A DNA stretch of 64,000 bases from Rubrivivax sp. SCN 71-131 (GTDB lineage: Bacteria; Pseudomonadota; Gammaproteobacteria; Burkholderiales; Burkholderiaceae_C), in NCBI GenBank assembly GCA_001724995.1, contig MEFD01000025.1:62001-126000 (forward strand), written 5' to 3'. The position numbers and the translations under genes were made by a program. Of the stretch, positions 8,939 through 18,018 are shown piece after piece; position 1 is the first letter of the stretch, and each line of letters starts with the position of its first letter. The notes beneath the pieces are model-generated. The model ran no database searches. It was given only the letters and a program-made list of their open reading frames with translations, and was not told the DNA's origin.

Positions 8939-11224
8939 ATGAGGACGCTTGCCGGCGAAGCCCTGGCCGCAGCGGCGCCGATCGTCCAGCTCAGCGACGC
9001 GGCGGGAGGGCCGGAGGGCGCCGACGCGCTGCAGCGCGCGCGGGCCTTTGCCGAACCGCTGCTGGCCAGCCAGGTGCGCGGCTCGGGCGAGGGGGCGCTT
9101 GCCCATGCCGACGGCGTGGCCGGGATTCTGGCTTCCATCGGCGCGGCGCCCTCGATGCAGGCCTCGGCCTACCTGGTGTACGCCAGCGACTACCTGCAGC
9201 GGCCCGAGGAGGTCATCGGCCGCGCCTTCGGTCCTTCCTTCGCGAGCCTGGTGATGCTCACGCGGCAGCTCGTGCAGATCCAGCGCGCCGCGCGCGACGC
9301 GGCCCTCGGCGAGGCCGCGCGCGAGCAGCAGGCCGAGCGCGTGCGCAAGATGCTGCTGGCCTTCGGGCGCGACCTGCGCGTCGTGCTGCTGCGCCTGGCC
9401 TCGCGCCTGCAGACGCTGCGCTGGTACGCCGCCAGCAAGCGCGAATGTCCGCGCGAACTGGCGTTGGAGTCGCAGCAGATCTTCGCGCCGCTGGCCAACC
9501 GGCTCGGCGTCTGGCAGATCAAGTGGGAGCTCGAGGATCTGGCCTTTCGCTTCCTCGACCCCGAGACCTACCGCCGGGTGGCGCTTCTCGTCGACGAGAA
9601 GCGCACCGAGCGCGAACAGGGCGTAGAGCAGGCGCGGCAGCACCTGGCGGCGCTGCTGCAGGGCTCGCGCATCAAGGCCGAGGTGCTCGGTCGCCCCAAG
9701 CACCTCTACAGCATCTGGAAGAAGATGCAGGGCAAGGGCTTGTCGATCGAGCGTGTCTTCGACGTGCGCGCCCTGCGCGTGATCGTCGACGACGAGGCGG
9801 CCTGCTACGCCGCGCTGGCGCGCGTGCACGAGAGCTACACGCCGGTGCAGGGCGAGTTCGACGACTACATCGCCCGCCCCAAGGCCAACGGCTACCAGTC
9901 GCTGCACACGGTGGTGCTGGGCGACGACGGGCGGCCGCTCGAGGTGCAGATCCGCACGCGGGCGATGCACGAACACGCGGAGTACGGCGTGGCCGCGCAC
10001 TGGATGTACAAGGAGGCGGGCACGCGCGGCTACGCCGGCGTGGCCGCCAGCGGCGCCTACGAGCAGCGTCTGGCCGACGCGCGCAAGGCGGTGCTGCGCG
10101 AGCTGCTGGCCTGGGAGCGCGACCTCAGCAGCACGCAGCGCAAGGGCACGGGCGCCGTGGCCGCGACAGCTGCCGGCGCCGGCGTCGGCGTCGGCGTCGG
10201 CCCCGCGGTCGGCGCCGGGCTCGACGACCGCATCTATGTCTTCACCCCGCAGGCCGCGCTGATCGACCTGCCGGCAGGCGCCACGCCGGTGGACTTCGCC
10301 TACGCGCTGCACACCGACCTCGGCCACCGCTGCCGCGGCGCCCGCGTCGACGGCGCGATGGTGCCGCTGAATACGCCGCTGGCGCATGGGCAGACGGTGG
10401 AGATTGTCGCCGCCAAGGAAGGCGGTCCGTCGATGGATTGGCTCAACGCCGATCTGCACTATCTGCAGAGCCCGCGCGCCCGCGCCAAGGCGCGGGCCTG
10501 GTTCAACGCGCAGGCGCTGTCGGCCACGCTGGCGCGCGGGCGTGAACTGGTCGAGAAGCTGCTGCAGCGCGAAGGGCGCACGGCGCTCAAGCTCGAGCAT
10601 CTGGCCGAGCAGTTGGGCTTCAAGTCGGCGGATGCCTTGTTCGAGGTCGTCGGCAAGGACGAGTACTCGCTGCGCAACATCGAGAACCTGCTGCGGCCGG
10701 CGCCGCCTGCAGGCGGCGAGGGCGAGGCGCCGCTGCTCAAGCGTTCGCGCAGCGGCACGGGCGGCGGCGTGCTGGTGGTGGGCGTCGGCTCGCTCATGAC
10801 CTCGCTGGCGCGCTGCTGCCGGCCGGCGCCGCCCGACGAGATCCGCGGCTTCGTCACCCGCGGCAAGGGCGTGGCGATCCACCGGCACGACTGCAGCAAC
10901 TTCCGCCACATGGCCGAGCGCCACCCCGGGCGCGTGATCGAAGTGCAGTGGGACGTCGCCGCCGGCGGCGACAAGCGGGCGGTCTATCCGCTCGACGTGC
11001 AGATCGAGGCCGAGGACCGCCAGGGCCTGCTGCGCGACATCTCCGAGGTCTTCGCCAAGGAGCGGCTGAACGTGATTGCCGTCAACACGCAGTCGCAGCG
11101 CGGTCAGCGCGGCGCGACCGCGCGCATGGTCTTCACCGTCGAGGCCGAGGACGCCGGGCGCATCGTCCAGGCGCTGCGCGCGGTGGCCGGCGTTCGCGGC
11201 GTCTGCAAGGCACGCCGACGCTGA
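8939..11224 (+). CDS. relA: RelA-type (p)ppGpp synthetase
   Basis: RelA makes the alarmone (p)ppGpp from ATP and GTP/GDP when uncharged tRNA stalls the ribosome. The 761-residue protein has a degenerate hydrolase domain: the metal-binding HD pair is replaced by VYASDY near residue 80. The synthetase domain includes RPKHLYSIWKKMQ and GEFDDYIARPKANGYQS; the acidic EFDD motif is characteristic of monofunctional RelA rather than SpoT. The TGS domain (IYVFTP...), a zinc-finger region (ARCCRP) and a C-terminal ACT domain follow. A Gly/Val-rich insert GAGVGVGVGPAVGAG precedes the TGS domain. It starts 15 bp after the hydrolase gene. Confidence 0.94.
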   Translation: MRTLAGEALAAAAPIVQLSDAAGGPEGADALQRARAFAEPLLASQVRGSGEGALAHADGVAGILASIGAAPSMQASAYLVYASDYLQRPEEVIGRAFGPSFASLVMLTRQLVQIQRAARDAALGEAAREQQAERVRKMLLAFGRDLRVVLLRLASRLQTLRWYAASKRECPRELALESQQIFAPLANRLGVWQIKWELEDLAFRFLDPETYRRVALLVDEKRTEREQGVEQARQHLAALLQGSRIKAEVLGRPKHLYSIWKKMQGKGLSIERVFDVRALRVIVDDEAACYAALARVHESYTPVQGEFDDYIARPKANGYQSLHTVVLGDDGRPLEVQIRTRAMHEHAEYGVAAHWMYKEAGTRGYAGVAASGAYEQRLADARKAVLRELLAWERDLSSTQRKGTGAVAATAAGAGVGVGVGPAVGAGLDDRIYVFTPQAALIDLPAGATPVDFAYALHTDLGHRCRGARVDGAMVPLNTPLAHGQTVEIVAAKEGGPSMDWLNADLHYLQSPRARAKARAWFNAQALSATLARGRELVEKLLQREGRTALKLEHLAEQLGFKSADALFEVVGKDEYSLRNIENLLRPAPPAGGEGEAPLLKRSRSGTGGGVLVVGVGSLMTSLARCCRPAPPDEIRGFVTRGKGVAIHRHDCSNFRHMAERHPGRVIEVQWDVAAGGDKRAVYPLDVQIEAEDRQGLLRDISEVFAKERLNVIAVNTQSQRGQRGATARMVFTVEAEDAGRIVQALRAVAGVRGVCKARRR

Positions 11225-11393
11225 CGGGCGCCGTGCGCGCGCCACACCGGCGGGCCCCGGCGATGCGCGCGAAGCGTGCTTTGTGCGCATCCCGCGCGGC
11301 GGCGTCGCGCCTTCACCCTCGAGTCGGGGGTGCTGCGGCCGATCAAGAGGGCGCGGGTCGTCTAAGGTCGCGGCATAGGTTTCAATTACTCAC

Positions 11394-12293
11394 ATGACAG
11401 CCATGTCGACTATGTCGAATCAACATCGAGTCGCGTCCGCGCGTCGAACCCATCGCCCGACTTTGCTCGCGCTGGCCTGCAGCGCGCTCCTCTGCAGCGC
11501 CGCCGGCGCCGCCCCGACGGTCTTCGATCCGCTGCACGGTGGCGACCTCGCGACTGCGCCCGGCGCGCGGGCGGACTTCCGCCGCATCGACAACGCCTGG
11601 CAGGGCAGCCAGGTGCTCTGGAATCAAGCCGAGAAGACCTACGGCAACGGCGACGCCATCGCCGGCTTCGGCTGGGGCAGCGGCCTGTGGGGCCGCGCCG
11701 ACTGGGAGCAGGTGACGGGCGGGAGCGTGACGCCGGTGCAGCGGTGGAGCGGCATCGTGAGCCAAGTCAACTTCGGCAATGCACGCTACAACGAGTGCTA
11801 TGCCGGCACCTGGGGCGTCGCCAGCCTGAGCCCCTTCTTCGGCAACACGGTCACCGGCGCCGACTGCAGCGACGCCGAGGCCGGAGCCGCGGACCAGATG
11901 AACTGGACGACGCAGTTCAGCGGCCTCATCCGCATCACCGAAGCCGGCCACTACAACTTCAGCGTGCTCTACGACGACGGCTTCTTCCTGCGGCTCATCG
12001 GTGCGGACAACGAGACGCTGGAGATCGGCCAGGACTTCCTCAACCCGCGCGATCGTCTGGGCTTCGGCGACGACCTGCAGCTCTCCCCCGGGCTCTACGG
12101 CTTCGAACTCGGTAGCTGGAACCGCCTCGGCGCGGGCGTCGTCGACCTGCGCTGGTCGCGCGACGATGGCGACTGGGAGCTGGTGCCGGTGGACAACTTC
12201 GCGCACCGCGTACCCGAGCCGTCCGTGCTGGCGCTGCTCGGGCTTGCCCTCGGTGCGGCGGTGGCGTCGCGGCGAGGTGGCGCCCGATGGTGA
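11394..12293 (+). CDS. PEP-CTERM protein with a PA14-like domain
   Basis: The product is an exported surface protein with a C-terminal exosortase sorting signal. Of 299 residues the first 40 or so form a signal peptide (hydrophobic LLALACSALLCSAAGAA). A region at about 175-265 (FSGLIRITEAGHYNFSVLYD, DDGFFLRL, VDLRWSRDDG) resembles a PA14-type carbohydrate-binding fold. The tail VPEPSVLALLGLALGAAVAS plus RR is a textbook PEP-CTERM motif. Its stop overlaps the next gene by 7 bp, coupling it to polysaccharide synthesis genes. ATGs at 11403 and 11412 are alternative starts. No exosortase gene is in the window. Confidence 0.85.
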   Translation: MTAMSTMSNQHRVASARRTHRPTLLALACSALLCSAAGAAPTVFDPLHGGDLATAPGARADFRRIDNAWQGSQVLWNQAEKTYGNGDAIAGFGWGSGLWGRADWEQVTGGSVTPVQRWSGIVSQVNFGNARYNECYAGTWGVASLSPFFGNTVTGADCSDAEAGAADQMNWTTQFSGLIRITEAGHYNFSVLYDDGFFLRLIGADNETLEIGQDFLNPRDRLGFGDDLQLSPGLYGFELGSWNRLGAGVVDLRWSRDDGDWELVPVDNFAHRVPEPSVLALLGLALGAAVASRRGGARW

Positions 12294-12778
12294 AGTCGTC
12301 CGCGACGGCGCGCGAGGCGACCACCGCGGCGTGCGCCCGGACGGCGGCGCGCCTGGCGCCGCAGACGCCGCAGGCGCTGGAGCCGCTGCCACCGCTCGTG
12401 CGACTCGGCCACGCTGCCCTCGTCATCACCGGCTGGCTGCTCTTCGCGTGGAGCTGGCAGCGCGTCACCGTCGCCCGGTCCGAACTCGGCGAGCTGCGCG
12501 GGCTGGTGCTCGGCGCGCTCGCCGTGGTGCCGCTCATCACCCTCGGCTGGGTCGCGCACAACGTCGGCATCCATCGCCGCAAGGGCCCGCGACGTGCGGT
12601 GCCGGAGGTGGAGATGGCCTACGCTGCCGACTTCAACGGCCGACGCATCGAGGCCGACTGGTCGAGGCTGGTTGACGCACGCCACATCGACATCGTCATC
12701 CACGCAGACGCCAAGCGCTTCGTCGCACCGGAGCGCAAGCCCGAATGCAAGGCCGCCCGGCTCGAGGAAGTCGCATGA
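12287..12778 (+). CDS. PgaD-like inner-membrane subunit of a polysaccharide synthase
   Basis: The 163-residue protein has two predicted membrane helices (about residues 38-60, HAALVITGWLLFAW, and 70-93) and a cytoplasmic C-terminal region of about 70 residues. PgaD of PNAG systems is a small two-helix partner that activates the glycosyltransferase PgaC on cyclic-di-GMP binding. The call rests on size, topology and position immediately before pgaC, not on a diagnostic motif. The C-terminal part is longer than in E. coli PgaD and the gene lies before, not after, pgaC. It overlaps the PEP-CTERM gene by 7 bp and pgaC by 4 bp. Confidence 0.6.
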   Translation: MVKSSATAREATTAACARTAARLAPQTPQALEPLPPLVRLGHAALVITGWLLFAWSWQRVTVARSELGELRGLVLGALAVVPLITLGWVAHNVGIHRRKGPRRAVPEVEMAYAADFNGRRIEADWSRLVDARHIDIVIHADAKRFVAPERKPECKAARLEEVA

Positions 12779-14052
12779 CCGGCGCCTGGCTGCAATCCTG
12801 GCTGTTCTCGCTGCAGCACAGCGGGCCCTACGCGATCGCGCTTGCCTTCTTCGCGGCCTACCCGATCGTCACCAGCATCATGTGGATGATCACGGCGCTG
12901 ATCTTCCGGCTGCGCTGGGAGGATGCCGACGTCGACGCGACGGCGCGCGGCGAGCGCGCGTGGCCCTTCGTCAGCGTGCTCGTGCCGGCGCACAACGAGC
13001 AGACGATGATCGCGCGCTCGGTGCTGGCGATGCTGCGCATGGACTACCCGGCCTTCGAGGTCATCGTCATCGACGACGGTTCCACCGACGGCACGCTCGC
13101 CGCGCTGCAGCCGTTGCTGGGCGACGTGCGGCTGCGCATCGTGCACAAGGCGACCAACGAAGGCAAGGCGATGGCGCTCAACGACGCGCTGCCGCTGGCG
13201 CGCGGCGAGATCCTGATGGGCCTGGACGCCGACGCCGAGCCCGATCCGCTGATGCTGCGCTGGATCGTGCCGCACTTCGATTCGCCGCGCGTCGCCGCCG
13301 TCACCGGCAACCCGCGCGTGCGCAACACCGGCAGCTTCCTGGCGCGGCTGCAGGCGGTCGAGTTCTCTTCCATCATCAGCCTGCTGCGTCGCGCGCAGCG
13401 CGTGTGGGGGCGCATCGTCACCGTCTCCGGCGTGGTCGCGGCGCTGCGGCGCAGCGCCGTCGTCGACGTCGGCGGCTACAGCCCGAACATGCCCACCGAG
13501 GACATCGAGCTCACCTGGAAGCTGCAAAGGCGCCACTACGACGTGCGCTACGAGCCGCGCGCCGTCTGCTGGATGACGGTGCCGCTTTCCTGGCGCGGCC
13601 TCTGGCGCCAGCGCCTGCGCTGGGCGCGCGGCCTGGCGCAGGTGCTGCGCAAGCACGCCGACGTGATGGTGACGTGGAAGAGCCGGCGCCTGTGGCCGGT
13701 GTTCATCGAGTCTTCGCTGTCCATCCTGTGGTCGGTGTGCTTCGTCTTCCTCGCTTCGCTGTGGGCGCTGTCCTACGCCATCGGCCTGCCGCCGGTGGGA
13801 GCCTCGCCCATCCCCAACCTCTGGGGCATGGCGATCGGGACGCTGTGCCTGCTGCAGTTGCTCACCGGCGTGCTCATCGATCGCCGCTACGACCGCGGCA
13901 TCGTGCGCTTCCTGCCCTACGCGGTGTGGTATCCGCTGATCTACTGGGCCTTCCTGGCGCTGACCACCGTGCGCGCCTTGCCCTATCTGCTGAAGGCGCC
14001 GGCCCGGGAGGCCGTGCGCTGGAGCACCGCGCGTACCGGGAGCGCTTCTTGA
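12775..14052 (+). CDS. pgaC: PgaC-like processive family 2 glycosyltransferase
   Basis: This inner-membrane synthase polymerises N-acetylglucosamine or a related sugar and exports the chain. The 425-residue protein has an N-terminal membrane helix (about 20-45). The GT-A core contains VSVLVPAHNEQ, VIDDGST (98-104), the DxD motif at 151-153 (LDADAEPDP), TED (241-243) and QRLRW (279-283), the Q-x-x-R-W signature of processive synthases. Two or more C-terminal membrane helices follow. The start is the ATG in the ATGA overlap with the PgaD-like gene. The exact sugar is inferred from family resemblance. Confidence 0.82.
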   Translation: MTGAWLQSWLFSLQHSGPYAIALAFFAAYPIVTSIMWMITALIFRLRWEDADVDATARGERAWPFVSVLVPAHNEQTMIARSVLAMLRMDYPAFEVIVIDDGSTDGTLAALQPLLGDVRLRIVHKATNEGKAMALNDALPLARGEILMGLDADAEPDPLMLRWIVPHFDSPRVAAVTGNPRVRNTGSFLARLQAVEFSSIISLLRRAQRVWGRIVTVSGVVAALRRSAVVDVGGYSPNMPTEDIELTWKLQRRHYDVRYEPRAVCWMTVPLSWRGLWRQRLRWARGLAQVLRKHADVMVTWKSRRLWPVFIESSLSILWSVCFVFLASLWALSYAIGLPPVGASPIPNLWGMAIGTLCLLQLLTGVLIDRRYDRGIVRFLPYAVWYPLIYWAFLALTTVRALPYLLKAPAREAVRWSTARTGSAS

Positions 14053-15818
14053 GGCCCGGGCGGCCGCTGCTGGCGGCCTGCCTGCTGGCCCTCGTCATCG
14101 GGGGCGGCGAGGTGCGGGCCCAGGCCGCCGTGCCGACGGCGGCGGCCGCGCAGGGTGCGCAGGTGCCGACCGCCGAACTGCGCAGCCAGGCGCGCGCGGC
14201 CGCCCTGAAGCGCGACTGGACGGCGGCGCTGGCCGGCTTCGACGAACTGGTGGCGCGCCACGGCGACGACGTCGACCTGCTGATCGAGGCCGCGCGCGTG
14301 CACGGCTTCGCCGACCGCAATGCGCGGGCGGCGGCGCTCTACCGCCGTGCCTTGGCGCTGGCACCGGCACGGCGTGCGGACATCGCGCCCTCGCTGGCCT
14401 GGCAGAGCCTGTGGGGCGGCGCGCCGGCAGAGGCCCGGGCGCTCTTCGCCGAGCTGGCCGCCGCAACCTCCGGCGCCGCGCGCGTCGAGATGCTCGACGG
14501 TCTCGGTCAGGCGCACCAGGCGCAGGGCGAACAGGCGCGGGCGTTGCAGGCGTTTGGCGAGGCGCATGCGCTGGCGCCCGGGCAACTGCGGCTGCATCGG
14601 CGCTATGCCATGTCGCTGCTGTGGAACGGCGACGAGGGCGCGGCGATCCGGGAGCTGCGCATCCTGGTCGCCCGCCAGCCCGGCGACCGCGATCTCGCCT
14701 GGGCGCTGGCCAACGCGCTCAACTTCGACGGCCAGCACCGCGCGGCCCTGCGCGGCTTCCTGGCGCAGGCCGCACCCACGCACCCCGGCGAGCGCGCCGA
14801 CCTGGCTCGTGCCTGGCGCTGGGCCGGCTACGAGGAGCGCGCCCTGCCGCTGCTGGCCGACCCGATCGACGCCGACTCGCGCTGGCTGCGCGACTACCGC
14901 GTGCGCCGCGAGCTGCGGTCGTACGGCTTCGTCGCCATCGAGCGCGCCGAGGACCGCGACAAGCTCTCTGTCGATGCGTTGGTCGTCGCCGCTGGCGGGC
15001 ATCCGAGCGCGGGCTCCACGCTGGAGTTGCAGGCGCGGCGGCTGCGACTGGACGACGACTTCGGCGATCCGCAGGCGACGCAACTGCGGGCGCTTTATGC
15101 CTGGCGCGTCGGCGCGCCCGACGGCGAGCGGGGCACCTTCTGGCCGACGCTGGCCCTCGGGGCGTCGCACTTCCCCGGCTGGAACCCGCTCACCGCCAGC
15201 GCGCGGCTGCGCTGGGTGCCCAGGGACGGAATCCGCGTCGACGGCGAAGCTGCGCGCGAACTCGTCGAAGCGCCGCGTGCGGTCGCCCACCGCGTCACCC
15301 TCGACGTCCTCTCCGCCGGCGTCGAGGCGCGCACCGATCCGCGCTGGGTCGTCGCGGGATCGGCGGCCGTGCTGCGCTTCGACGACGGTAGCACGCGCGT
15401 GCGCGCCGCAGGCCGCATCGAGCGCCGCGTGCTCGCACGCCCGCGCGTGGCCCTGGGCGTCGAAGGCATGGCCTTCGAGCGCGTGGCCGGCGAGCGCGAC
15501 GTCGACCGCGGCTACTGGAACCCCAGGCGCTACGCCGAGGCGCGCGCCTACGTGGCCCTGACGCACGAGATCCGGCCATTCGCGCTGCAGGCGCGGGTCG
15601 GCGTCGGCAGCGCCCGCGAGACCGACGACGCCGGCCAGCGCAGCCATGGCTCGCCGCACCTCTGGGAGCTCGAGCTCGGCTGGGACGTCTCGCCGACGCT
15701 GCGCCTGCGTCTGGCGGCCGGCGGCTCGGGGCAGGGCCTGGGTGTCTCCGCCGGCGGCAGCGGCGGTGCCGGCTACTGGCGGCGCTACCTCAACCTGCGC
15801 GCGGACGTCTGGTTCTGA
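14049..15818 (+). CDS. PgaA-like TPR / outer-membrane beta-barrel exporter
   Basis: This is probably the outer-membrane porin and TPR scaffold for the polymer made by the upstream synthase. A TTG start at 14049 in a TTGA overlap with pgaC gives 589 residues, beginning with a signal peptide that ends near VRAQA; GGGAG-type bases lie just upstream. Helical TPR-like repeats cover about 35-300 (for example ALYRRALALAPARR). A beta-barrel-like C-terminal half ends YLNLRADVWF with the terminal Phe typical of outer-membrane proteins. It is shorter than E. coli PgaA (about 807 residues). No PgaB-like deacetylase gene is adjacent. Confidence 0.7.
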   Translation: MRPGRPLLAACLLALVIGGGEVRAQAAVPTAAAAQGAQVPTAELRSQARAAALKRDWTAALAGFDELVARHGDDVDLLIEAARVHGFADRNARAAALYRRALALAPARRADIAPSLAWQSLWGGAPAEARALFAELAAATSGAARVEMLDGLGQAHQAQGEQARALQAFGEAHALAPGQLRLHRRYAMSLLWNGDEGAAIRELRILVARQPGDRDLAWALANALNFDGQHRAALRGFLAQAAPTHPGERADLARAWRWAGYEERALPLLADPIDADSRWLRDYRVRRELRSYGFVAIERAEDRDKLSVDALVVAAGGHPSAGSTLELQARRLRLDDDFGDPQATQLRALYAWRVGAPDGERGTFWPTLALGASHFPGWNPLTASARLRWVPRDGIRVDGEAARELVEAPRAVAHRVTLDVLSAGVEARTDPRWVVAGSAAVLRFDDGSTRVRAAGRIERRVLARPRVALGVEGMAFERVAGERDVDRGYWNPRRYAEARAYVALTHEIRPFALQARVGVGSARETDDAGQRSHGSPHLWELELGWDVSPTLRLRLAAGGSGQGLGVSAGGSGGAGYWRRYLNLRADVWF

Positions 15819-15880
15819 TCAAGGTTTGCTGCGTTGCGGCGGCGGGGAAACACCCCTGCGGCCGCCGTGCGGGTGACTCC

Positions 15881-15886
15881 TAGAAT
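15881..15886 (+). promoter_or_regulatory. Probable -10 box of phaR
   Basis: TAGAAT lies 30 nt before the phaR start, with a good AGGAG ribosome site in between. No -35 box is recognisable in the GC-rich upstream sequence. Confidence 0.4.
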
Positions 15887-15916
15887 GCCCGGCCGAATTT
15901 CGCAGGAGCCCGCCTC

Positions 15917-16492
15917 ATGCCCACCACCCGACGCAAGCCCGATCCCGAAGCCGGCAAGGGCGGCGTTCGCGTGCTCAAGAAGTACCCCAACCGGCGACTC
16001 TATGACTCGCGCGCCAGCAGCTACATCACGCTGGCCGACGTGAAGAAGATGGTGATGGCGGCCGAGGAGTTCGAGGTCCGCGACGCGAAGACCAACGAGG
16101 ACATCACGCGCAGCATCCTGCTGCAGATCATCCTCGAGGAGGAGTCCGGCGGCGTGCCGATGTTCAGCACGCAGACACTGGCGCAGATCATCCGCTTCTA
16201 CGGCCATGCGATGCAGGGCATGATGGGCGGGTTCATGGAGCACAACCTGCGCGCCTTTGCCGACCTGCAGCAGCGCCTGGCCGCGCAGGGCAAGGGTCTG
16301 GTCGACCCCAAGGCCTTCACGCCCGAGCTGTGGTCGCAGTTCCTGGGCGCGCAGGCGCCGCTGATGCAGGGGCTCGTCGGGCCGTACTTCGAGCAGTCCC
16401 GCGCGCTTTTCGACCAGATGCAGGAGCAGTTGCAGAAGGGGGCGCTGTTCCCCGGCGTTGCGGGCTTCACGCGCTCGACGGACGAGTCGTGA
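15917..16492 (+). CDS. phaR: Polyhydroxyalkanoate synthesis repressor PhaR
   Basis: PhaR binds DNA and PHB granules and represses phasin and PHB genes until polymer accumulates. The 191-residue protein opens with a basic segment and the family hallmark [20 protein letters not shown] (PHB/PHA accumulation regulator DNA-binding domain, residues 19-38). [13 protein letters not shown] and a C-terminal helical region rich in Gln follow. A strong ribosome site (AGGAG) precedes the ATG. It stands as its own unit before rimO. Confidence 0.94.
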   Translation: MPTTRRKPDPEAGKGGVRVLKKYPNRRLYDSRASSYITLADVKKMVMAAEEFEVRDAKTNEDITRSILLQIILEEESGGVPMFSTQTLAQIIRFYGHAMQGMMGGFMEHNLRAFADLQQRLAAQGKGLVDPKAFTPELWSQFLGAQAPLMQGLVGPYFEQSRALFDQMQEQLQKGALFPGVAGFTRSTDES

Positions 16493-16556
16493 GCACCCCC
16501 AGGCCCGCGACCCCCGTCCGCGCGCAACGCCCGGGGCGATCGCCGACAATGCGGCG

Positions 16557-17984
16557 ATGTCTTCTCCCGAGTCTTTCCAGGCGGCCGTGCTGCAGGCGCC
16601 GGCGCGCGCACCCACCGTCGGCTTCATCTCGCTGGGCTGCCCGAAGGCGTTGACCGACTCCGAGCTCATCGTCACGCAGTTGCGCGCCGAGGGCTACGAG
16701 ACGAGCAAGAAGCTCGAAGGCGCGGACCTCGTCATCGTCAACACCTGCGGCTTCATCGACGAGGCGGTGAAGGAAAGCCTGGACGCCATCGGCGAGGCGC
16801 TGGCCGAGAACGGCCGCGTCATCGTCACCGGCTGCCTGGGTGCCAAGCCCGGGCAGGACGGCGGCACGCTGGTGCAGGACGTGCACCCCAAGGTCCTGGC
16901 CGTCACCGGGCCGCACGCGACGCAGGAGGTGATGGATGCGGTGCACCGCGCCGTCCCCAAGCCGCACGACCCCTTCGTCGACCTCGTGCCCGAGGCGCGC
17001 GCGGAGTTCCGGGGCGCCGCCGGCATCAAGCTCACGCCGCGCCACTACGCCTACCTTAAGATCAGCGAGGGCTGCAATCACCGCTGCCGCTTCTGCATCA
17101 TCCCCAGCATGCGCGGCGACCTCGTCTCGCGGCCGGTCGGCGACGTGCTGGCCGAGGCGCGCGCGCTCTTCGAGTCGGGCGTCAAGGAACTGCTCATCGT
17201 CAGCCAGGACACGAGCGCCTACGGCGTCGACGTGAAGTACCGCACCGGCTTCTGGGACGGGCGCCCGATCAGGACGCGGCTCTTCGAGCTCTGCGAGGCC
17301 CTGGGGACGCTGGCGCACGCCCACGGCGCCTGGGTGCGCCTGCACTACGTCTACCCCTACCCGCACGTCGACCAGGTGCTGCCGCTGATGGCCGCGGGGC
17401 GCATCCTGCCGTATCTCGACGTGCCCTTGCAGCACGCGCACCCGGACGTGCTCGCGCGCATGAAGCGCCCGGCCAGCGGCGAGCGCAACCTCGAGCGGCT
17501 GGCCGCCTGGCGCAAGGCCTGCCCGGAGATCGTCGTGCGCTCGACCTTCATCGCCGGCTTCCCCGGCGAGACCGAGGCCGAGTTCGAGCACCTGCTGGAC
17601 TTCATGCGCGAGGCGCAGATCGACCGCGCCGGCTGCTTCGCCTATTCACCCGTGGCCGGCGCCGCGGCCAACGAGCTGCCCGGGCAACTGCCGCAGGAAT
17701 TGCGCGAGGAGCGCCGCGCACGCTTCATGGCGGTGGCCGAGGAGGTCTCGACGCGCCGGCTGCAGCGCCGCGTCGGCGCGACGATGCAGGTGCTGGTCGA
17801 CCAGGCGTCGGCGCTGGGCCGCAAGGGCGGGCGCGGACGCAGCTGGGCCGACGCGCCGGAGATCGACGGCATCGTGCACCTGCTGCCGCCGCAGAAGGCG
17901 AGCAAGACCCTGAAGGTCGGCGAGTTCACGCGCGCGCGCATCGTCAGCGCCGAGGGCCACGATCTCGTCGGCCTGCCGATCTGA
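16557..17984 (+). CDS. rimO: Ribosomal protein S12 methylthiotransferase RimO
   Basis: RimO is a radical-SAM enzyme that adds a methylthio group to Asp89 of ribosomal protein S12. The 475-residue protein has the N-terminal UPF0004 domain with [20 protein letters not shown] and TGCLGAK, whose cysteines hold the second Fe-S cluster. The radical-SAM CX3CX2C motif is in [17 protein letters not shown], and a C-terminal TRAM domain ends [10 protein letters not shown]. The start was placed at ATG 16557, 6 nt after GACAAT; no ribosome site is visible, so the message may be leaderless. The open frame extends upstream into the end of phaR. Confidence 0.95.
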   Translation: MSSPESFQAAVLQAPARAPTVGFISLGCPKALTDSELIVTQLRAEGYETSKKLEGADLVIVNTCGFIDEAVKESLDAIGEALAENGRVIVTGCLGAKPGQDGGTLVQDVHPKVLAVTGPHATQEVMDAVHRAVPKPHDPFVDLVPEARAEFRGAAGIKLTPRHYAYLKISEGCNHRCRFCIIPSMRGDLVSRPVGDVLAEARALFESGVKELLIVSQDTSAYGVDVKYRTGFWDGRPIRTRLFELCEALGTLAHAHGAWVRLHYVYPYPHVDQVLPLMAAGRILPYLDVPLQHAHPDVLARMKRPASGERNLERLAAWRKACPEIVVRSTFIAGFPGETEAEFEHLLDFMREAQIDRAGCFAYSPVAGAAANELPGQLPQELREERRARFMAVAEEVSTRRLQRRVGATMQVLVDQASALGRKGGRGRSWADAPEIDGIVHLLPPQKASKTLKVGEFTRARIVSAEGHDLVGLPI

Positions 17985-18018
17985 GACCTGTCTTCACCCG
18001 AGGAGCCACGCAACGGCC

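Noticed and set aside
10175..10215. GGCGTC-type repeat in relA as a CRISPR or mobile repeat
   Set aside because: The unit is six bases, directly adjacent and in frame, encoding Gly-Val; it is a simple coding repeat. No CRISPR array with spacers was found anywhere.
8060..11290. 1076-codon open frame on the minus strand
   Set aside because: It covers the whole of relA and the hydrolase on the opposite strand and shows no family motif; it is a shadow frame.
11225..11393. Sigma-54 promoter before the first PEP-CTERM gene
   Set aside because: No GG-N10-GC pair in the right context was found; the region has only weak sigma-70-like hexamers.
12594..14048. Upstream extension of the PgaA-like frame (over 480 extra codons)
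   Set aside because: It runs out of frame through pgaC, whose own frame is unmistakable; the real product begins with a signal peptide at the TTG near 14049.
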